A DNA stretch of 59,563 nt, taken from Moorena sp. SIO3H5. Its GTDB lineage: Bacteria > Cyanobacteriota > Cyanobacteriia > Cyanobacteriales > Coleofasciculaceae. A model generated the notes under the pieces. That model ran no database searches and was not told the DNA's origin. It saw only the letters and a list, made by a program, of their open reading frames with translations. Positions 55,643 to 59,563 of the stretch are shown here, in pieces (the first letter of the stretch is position 1; the number at the start of each line of letters is the position of its first letter). The translations under genes and the position numbers were made by a program. The stretch covers positions 1-59,563 of the forward strand of contig NZ_JAAHHS010000026.1 of assembly GCF_010692395.1 (NCBI RefSeq), written 5' to 3'.

Positions 55643-56269
55643 ATGGTTCAAACAATTCCTGCAAAAGAGATTACCTTACGTCAATTAAGACACAGATTTA
55701 ATCTAGAACGAACCGATGATGAACAGTTTTTCCGAGAATGGCAAGACGATTTACCAGAACTGACAGATTTTGAGAAGCAATTGCTAGGGCAAGTCAAAGA
55801 AGAATATCTTTACTTATCTGAGTCTCCGTTATTGGAAGTGATCCTGAAAATGGTGATAATATCGCCATTACTCAGACTAGCAGGATTTTATCGTTATCCC
55901 TTTGAAATCACAGCAGAAAAAGAAGTTAAAATTACCTCAGAGGATGAGGGAATAATTGTTAATGGACGTATTGATGTTCTAATTTTTAAACCAGAATTCT
56001 GGGTTACTGTTATTGAAGCAAAAGGCACAAAATATGCCTTAGCAGCGGGAATTCCCCAAGTCTTCGCCTATATGTTGGCTAATCCTAATCCAGAGCAACC
56101 TATCCTGGGCTTTATCACCAATGGTAATGAGTTTAAATTCCTAAAGATGACAACCACAAAGCCACCTCAATATGCTCAATCCTATACATTTGCTCTTGAG
56201 AACAAAGATGACCTTTACACTGTGCTGAGAATCTTAAAACATATTAACCAAACCATCCAAACTCCCTAG
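55643..56269 (+). CDS. PD-(D/E)XK nuclease-like protein (type I restriction subunit R N-terminal type)
   Basis: 208 aa. The core has GRIDVLIFKPEFWVTVIEAKGT (residues about 112-133), with Asp, Glu and Lys placed as in PD-(D/E)XK enzymes of the HSDR_N group, and a conserved Gln in GIPQVFAYML. There is no helicase domain. In cyanobacteria such short proteins are often annotated restriction endonuclease subunit R, yet usually stand alone; no specificity or methylase subunit is present here. It could be an orphan remnant or a stand-alone nuclease. A short 7-nt array (AAACTCT) ends just before its ATG. Confidence 0.72.
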   Translation: MVQTIPAKEITLRQLRHRFNLERTDDEQFFREWQDDLPELTDFEKQLLGQVKEEYLYLSESPLLEVILKMVIISPLLRLAGFYRYPFEITAEKEVKITSEDEGIIVNGRIDVLIFKPEFWVTVIEAKGTKYALAAGIPQVFAYMLANPNPEQPILGFITNGNEFKFLKMTTTKPPQYAQSYTFALENKDDLYTVLRILKHINQTIQTP

Positions 56270-57030
56270 TCAGTCTCCAGTGATAACGGTCTTGTGGGAG
56301 TTGTCCAGGATAACTGATCTACTAGCGCCCCTCAGCTAAATGTCCAAGTTTTCCTGGATGGTTTAGCTTACTGCTCATAACCAGTTGATGTAGCATGGGC
56401 GTAGCGTATTAGCTGACTGCTTACATTTCCTGGAAAAGACTTTACCTTTTTCACAAAAAGCACTATTATACTCATACTGCTGCCCAAAACTTACTGGAAG
56501 CAGCACATGATACCCAAGTAAAACAAGCGATTACCTGTTTATTGATCAGGTTATTGATCAGGTGTCACAGCTGCAGACCAACTATGGTATCTTCACCATA
56601 GTGGTAATTTAGGTCAGGGTAACTTACCCTATATAACTGATACTGTGACTGTTATCAATAACTTATAGGTTATTACAAAGCACGGTTAATTGCCTAGTAA
56701 GATCTAACCGAATACACTACTGAAAGCAGCAACTAGTTTGGTAAAACTACCTAGGGAGTATAGTTAACTAATGGGATAAACCTATTAGAGACTAAGAGCA
56801 GTAAGATGAAGTGTCCGGAATATCGATGAAAACCAATAGATTGACAGCTGGGACTTCCGTAAAAAAAAATACCAATTAAAGTAGGGTGGGCAACCTAATT
56901 TAATCTAGAAAACTGAAAATAACCAAACTTTTTTTGCCTATCCGACAAGCTAAAAGCTGGTATTTTATTTTTTTGCTGCTCCCTAATCAGTTGGAGTTGA
57001 GATAAGCAGCTTTCCCCAAATCACAGAAGA
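56270..57030. other. 761-bp gene-free region
   Basis: No supported gene. A GCGTAGCGTATT fragment occurs near 56399 and an 8-bp hairpin ACTATGGT/ACCATAGT near 56581-56602. A possible decayed coding remnant (frame reading YYTHTAAQNLLEAAHDTQVK) lies around 56463-56540. Confidence 0.45.
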
Positions 57031-58053
57031 ATGGAAAAATTGTATAGTGTACACCCTAAGTATCTCGAAAAAGTCAAATTAGTTTGGAAGCGTAAGCGTC
57101 GGGGAAGAGATATAGACCTAGCTAATGAATTAGATTTAGACTTGCCCATTGTTAATCTTTTTCTGATCGGGAAGCCCATTAAAGGTCTTTTCTTTGTAGA
57201 AATTTGTCAAGCATTGCACTTAAATTGGCGAGAAATTGCTGGTTTAGAGTTACTGGAAACTCCGGTGAAATCCTCAGAAATTGAAGTAGATAGCAATGAC
57301 GTAGATACCGTCGATACCAGTGATGGGATTAGCCGTAGGCGAAGCTACAGGAACGCAAAACCAAAACTTATCGAAGAGGTAAACACCGTTGATGACGCTT
57401 TAGGGGAGTTAGTGGACACCCTCAAAGAAATGTTAACTCGCCTGACTCGAAAAGCGGGAAATATCCTAAAAGCAGACCGAACCAGTATTTTTTTACTGGA
57501 TCAGCACAGTAACATCCTCGGTTCCATTGACGCTGATGATGGGAAAGGTGGCTCCCTAATCATTGATATTCCAGCAAATAAAGGAATTGCTGGTGCAGCA
57601 GCTACCTCCTTAAGTATTATTAATGTTCCCTTTGATGTCTATGACGACCCACGCTCTGAAGAAGCGAAAAGAATCGACAAAATTACCGGATACCGAACTT
57701 ATACTATGCTAGCTTGGCCGGTGTTGAATCAGCGAAAAAATTTAGTTGCTGTGGTACAATTAATTAATAAATTAAAACCTGATAGTAATCCAAATGATGA
57801 CTTGTATGAAAGAATTGATTTAAAGGGGTTTACCAAAAAAGATGAAGCCCTGTTTGCTCAATTTACTCCTTCAATTTTGAGAAATTTAGAACGATGTCAG
57901 TTATGTTTCCAACTAGCCCGTAAACTTTGGGTAAATTCAGAAAGTAACTCAGGGATTATCGATCCCTATAATCAAAAACTGATTACTGAACTCCAGGATA
58001 AAGAAAAACAGGTGCGCAAGAGCCTAAAAAAACTAACCAATTTTTATGGTTAA
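57031..58053 (+). CDS. GAF-domain protein with N-terminal HTH-like region and repeat-encoded linker
   Basis: 340 aa. Residues about 1-75 resemble the XRE-like helical module at the N-terminus of many cyanobacterial signalling proteins (ending FFVEICQALHLNWREIAGLE). A GAF domain covers about 130-290: KADRTSIFLLDQHSN, IDIPANKGIAGAAATS, VAVVQLINKLK. A C-terminal coiled coil ends LQDKEKQVRKSLKKL. In the linker, residues GISRRRSYRNA are encoded by a GCCGTAGGC-type repeat at 57325-57356. GAF domains bind cyclic nucleotides or other small ligands; ligand unknown. It precedes the ccmK pair by 125 bp. Confidence 0.8.
   Translation: MEKLYSVHPKYLEKVKLVWKRKRRGRDIDLANELDLDLPIVNLFLIGKPIKGLFFVEICQALHLNWREIAGLELLETPVKSSEIEVDSNDVDTVDTSDGISRRRSYRNAKPKLIEEVNTVDDALGELVDTLKEMLTRLTRKAGNILKADRTSIFLLDQHSNILGSIDADDGKGGSLIIDIPANKGIAGAAATSLSIINVPFDVYDDPRSEEAKRIDKITGYRTYTMLAWPVLNQRKNLVAVVQLINKLKPDSNPNDDLYERIDLKGFTKKDEALFAQFTPSILRNLERCQLCFQLARKLWVNSESNSGIIDPYNQKLITELQDKEKQVRKSLKKLTNFYG
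57325..57356 (+). repeat. GCCGTAGGCC-type repeat inside the GAF gene
   Basis: GGGATTAGCCGTAGGC followed by GAAGCTACAGGAACGC, read in frame in the linker. Confidence 0.75.
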
Positions 58054-58178
58054 ATTTCAATATTTTATAGTTTAAATTTTAAATTTTAACATTTTAGGCA
58101 TCCTAGGAGATATTTTGCCTAATAACTCCAGTACAATCAGATTTAACCCAATTTTCGTCTTGACCGGAGTAGAACACA

Positions 58179-58490
58179 ATGCCAGTAGCAGTTGGAACCA
58201 TTGAGACCCTAGGTTTTCCAGGGGTACTAGCCGCAGCAGATGCCATGGTCAAAGCAGGGGCAGTCACACTGGTATCCTATGATAAATCTGAGAAAGGTCG
58301 GTTTATGGTTAGCGTCCGTGGTAAAATTTCAGAGGTAAACGTCGCAGTAGCAGCTGGTCTGGAAGCCGTAGAGAAAACCTATGGTGCAGAGGTGACAGCT
58401 TACTATATCATTCCTAACCCTAATGAAAATGTGGACACAGTGCTCCCCATCCACTACACCAGCAAAGTCGAAGAGTTCCGAACATTTTAA
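58179..58490 (+). CDS. ccmK3: Carboxysome shell protein CcmK3-like
   Basis: 103 aa BMC-domain protein. The start MPVAVGTIETLGFPGVLAAADAMVKAG is typical, but the pore region reads SYDKSEKGRFMV, not the KIGSGR loop of CcmK2, and the tail ends VEEFRTF. These traits and the pairing with the next gene match CcmK3, which forms mixed hexamers with CcmK4 in beta-carboxysome shells and alters shell permeability. The pair is separate from the main ccm operon, as is usual. Confidence 0.85.
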   Translation: MPVAVGTIETLGFPGVLAAADAMVKAGAVTLVSYDKSEKGRFMVSVRGKISEVNVAVAAGLEAVEKTYGAEVTAYYIIPNPNENVDTVLPIHYTSKVEEFRTF

Positions 58491-58574
58491 ATCAATAGGC
58501 TGAATCAGTATTTTTCAGAATCGGTAGCGAAGATTCGTACAATAGTTCCTGAGTTTAAAATAATTCAACAGATT

Positions 58575-58580
58575 AAGGAG
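58575..58580 (+). promoter_or_regulatory. Ribosome binding site fixing the ccmK4 start
   Basis: AAGGAG lies 7 nt before the ATG at 58588 but only 1 nt before an in-frame TTG at 58582, so ATG is the start. Confidence 0.75.
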
Positions 58581-58587
58581 TTTGGCT

Positions 58588-58944
58588 ATGTCCACAGTGG
58601 CGGTTGGATCTCTCGAAACCAAAGGCTTTCCTGGGATACTCGCAGCAGCAGATGCTATGGTTAAAGCCGGTAGGGTTACCTTAGTAGGCTACATCAGAGT
58701 TGGTAGCGCCCGCTTCAATATCAATATTCGGGGGGATGTTTCCGAAGTAAAAGCAGCTATGGATGCTGGTATTGCAGCCGTCGAAAAAGCCTATGGCGCT
58801 ACCCTGGAATCCTGGGTAATCATTCCTCGTCCCCATGAAAACGTCGAGTGTGTTCTGCCCATTGCCTATACTGAAGCAGTTGAACCGTACCGAGAAGCTG
58901 TGGAAAATCCCATCATCGGGCCGGGGAACGGTTTGCCTCGTTAA
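58588..58944 (+). CDS. ccmK4: Carboxysome shell protein CcmK4
   Basis: 118 aa from the ATG at 58588. BMC domain with VGSLETKGFPGILAAADAMV, pore loop IRVGSARFNINIRGDV and ESWVIIPRPHENVE; the C-terminal extension (EPYREAVENPIIGPGNG) is characteristic of CcmK4 in comparison with CcmK2. It forms hexameric shell tiles together with CcmK3. It lies 97 bp after ccmK3 in an evident operon. A conserved 55-nt structured element follows 21 bp after its stop. Confidence 0.93.
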   Translation: MSTVAVGSLETKGFPGILAAADAMVKAGRVTLVGYIRVGSARFNINIRGDVSEVKAAMDAGIAAVEKAYGATLESWVIIPRPHENVECVLPIAYTEAVEPYREAVENPIIGPGNGLPR

Positions 58945-58965
58945 GCTTTTTGGTTGGTTTTAGCT

Positions 58966-59020
58966 AAACCCGCACCAATCCCAGGTCTGACCGGATAGGA
59001 GAGCGGTTGTTGAATGCGGG
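58966..59020 (+). ncRNA. 55-nt conserved structured element, copy B (downstream of ccmK4)
   Basis: Starts AAACCCGCACCAATCCCAGG and ends ATGCGGG; the closing stem ACCCGCA with TGCGGGT is perfect. It matches copy A at 46 of 55 positions. It could be a 3' UTR element, a small RNA, or a processing or termination site. Confidence 0.5.
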
Positions 59021-59069
59021 TTGAAGCTACATTTGTGTTAGAACCGGGTCCGGTTAACTATGTCGATAA

Positions 59070-59336
59070 TCATGCGACTAATCCTGATGGTTGCACTTCC
59101 ACAGGAAGCACTGGCAAATCAACCCGCACTTTCTGAGCTTGGGGCTGTGCTGCTTGCTCTAATACTTCTACCTCAATATTAACTGCCACTAGATAAGAAC
59201 CAGTTTGATCTGCCACAGCTTGGGCAATCAAACCAGCAAAGTCTGGTCGTTCTGCCGTAATGGGATCTCTTAACGTACACTGCTCCCATTGGTAGTCGGC
59301 ATTGGGATTGATGCTCAGGATATAGTGCTTCTTCAT
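59070..59336 (-). CDS. Small unknown protein
   Basis: 88 aa, starting MKKHYILSINPNADYQWEQC, with LIAQAVADQTGSYLVAVNIEVEVLEQ in the middle and a proline- and valine-rich end. No membrane segment. A clear ATG and ordinary composition suggest a real gene, convergent with ccmK4. I do not recognise the family. Confidence 0.6.
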   Translation of the reverse strand: MKKHYILSINPNADYQWEQCTLRDPITAERPDFAGLIAQAVADQTGSYLVAVNIEVEVLEQAAQPQAQKVRVDLPVLPVEVQPSGLVA

Positions 59337-59563
59337 TGGGAAAAACCTTGATTAGGGGTTTACATCAGAACCTGTGGGTCAACTCGCTATCTTGATTATA
59401 GTACAAATATACTATTTTAGTACTGGTCAGTAGTTACTCCGTTTGATGTGATGGTTTGCTGGTATTGACAAAAAATAGCGAATTTCCTACATCGAAATGA
59501 GTTGTTTATCACCCGTTGATGGTAGAAATATGTAAACTATCTTAAAAAAGAGCGGGTTTAATA

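Noticed and set aside
55643..56269. Complete type I restriction system
   Set aside because: Only a nuclease-like domain is present, with no helicase, methylase or specificity subunit nearby.

Overview
The window looks like a chromosome segment of a filamentous, probably marine cyanobacterium. Support comes from the carboxysome shell pair ccmK3-ccmK4, cyanobacteria-restricted families (DUF3155, DUF3611, an HpsJ-type protein, a CcbB-like protein), many GCGATCGC (HIP1) octamers, and numerous arrays of 7-nt short tandem repeats. The repeat load resembles Moorena-like genomes, but that genus call is inference from memory and could not be tested here.

Layout. 0.2-11.1 kb is an extracellular polysaccharide locus: three GT2 glycosyltransferases (one an internally duplicated double-domain enzyme), a Wzm/Wzt-type ABC exporter, a membrane-anchored serine hydrolase translationally coupled to the exporter, and an FkbM methyltransferase. 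11.3-16.9 kb (minus strand) holds HpnH and HpnA, hopanoid side-chain enzymes, and an RND efflux pump whose reading frame contains about 270 bp of repeats. 17.0-32.1 kb is mostly housekeeping: aat, a TerB-like protein, an SLH protein, a histidine kinase, a PadR regulator, serS, rseP, nth, rpsN and an MscS-cNMP channel. 32.2-36.7 kb contains decayed genes, a TnpB and two FHA-domain genes. 37.0-44.6 kb has pgl, hpsJ-like plus GT2, DUF502, nusB and ftsY.

44.65-57.0 kb is an accessory region. Two nearly identical 140-aa helix-turn-helix genes lie 7.6 kb apart in direct orientation, each preceded by three copies of a palindrome (ATTGC-N6-GCAAT) at conserved spacing. Between them sit a 310-aa protein of unknown function, a protein with both CHAT and caspase protease domains, a small membrane protein and a 303-codon gene broken by a 26-bp insertion. 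Beyond the second copy are a TnpB-like nuclease without a zinc ribbon, a small gene broken by a 52-bp palindromic repeat, and a PD-(D/E)XK nuclease-like gene. 57.0-59.5 kb returns to core-like content: a GAF protein, ccmK3-ccmK4 and a small conserved gene.

The dominant theme is small palindromic elements of several families (a 52-bp element, a GCCGTAGGCC-type element, a 26-bp insertion, a TIR-bounded ~105-bp MITE, and 7-nt arrays). They occupy intergenic space and also enter genes. Some stay in frame and are read as protein (RND pump, TnpB, GAF protein); others break the gene, and in two cases removing exactly the repeat length restores the frame. A second theme is possible RNA: a 55-nt element with a closing stem occurs downstream of both pgl and ccmK4.
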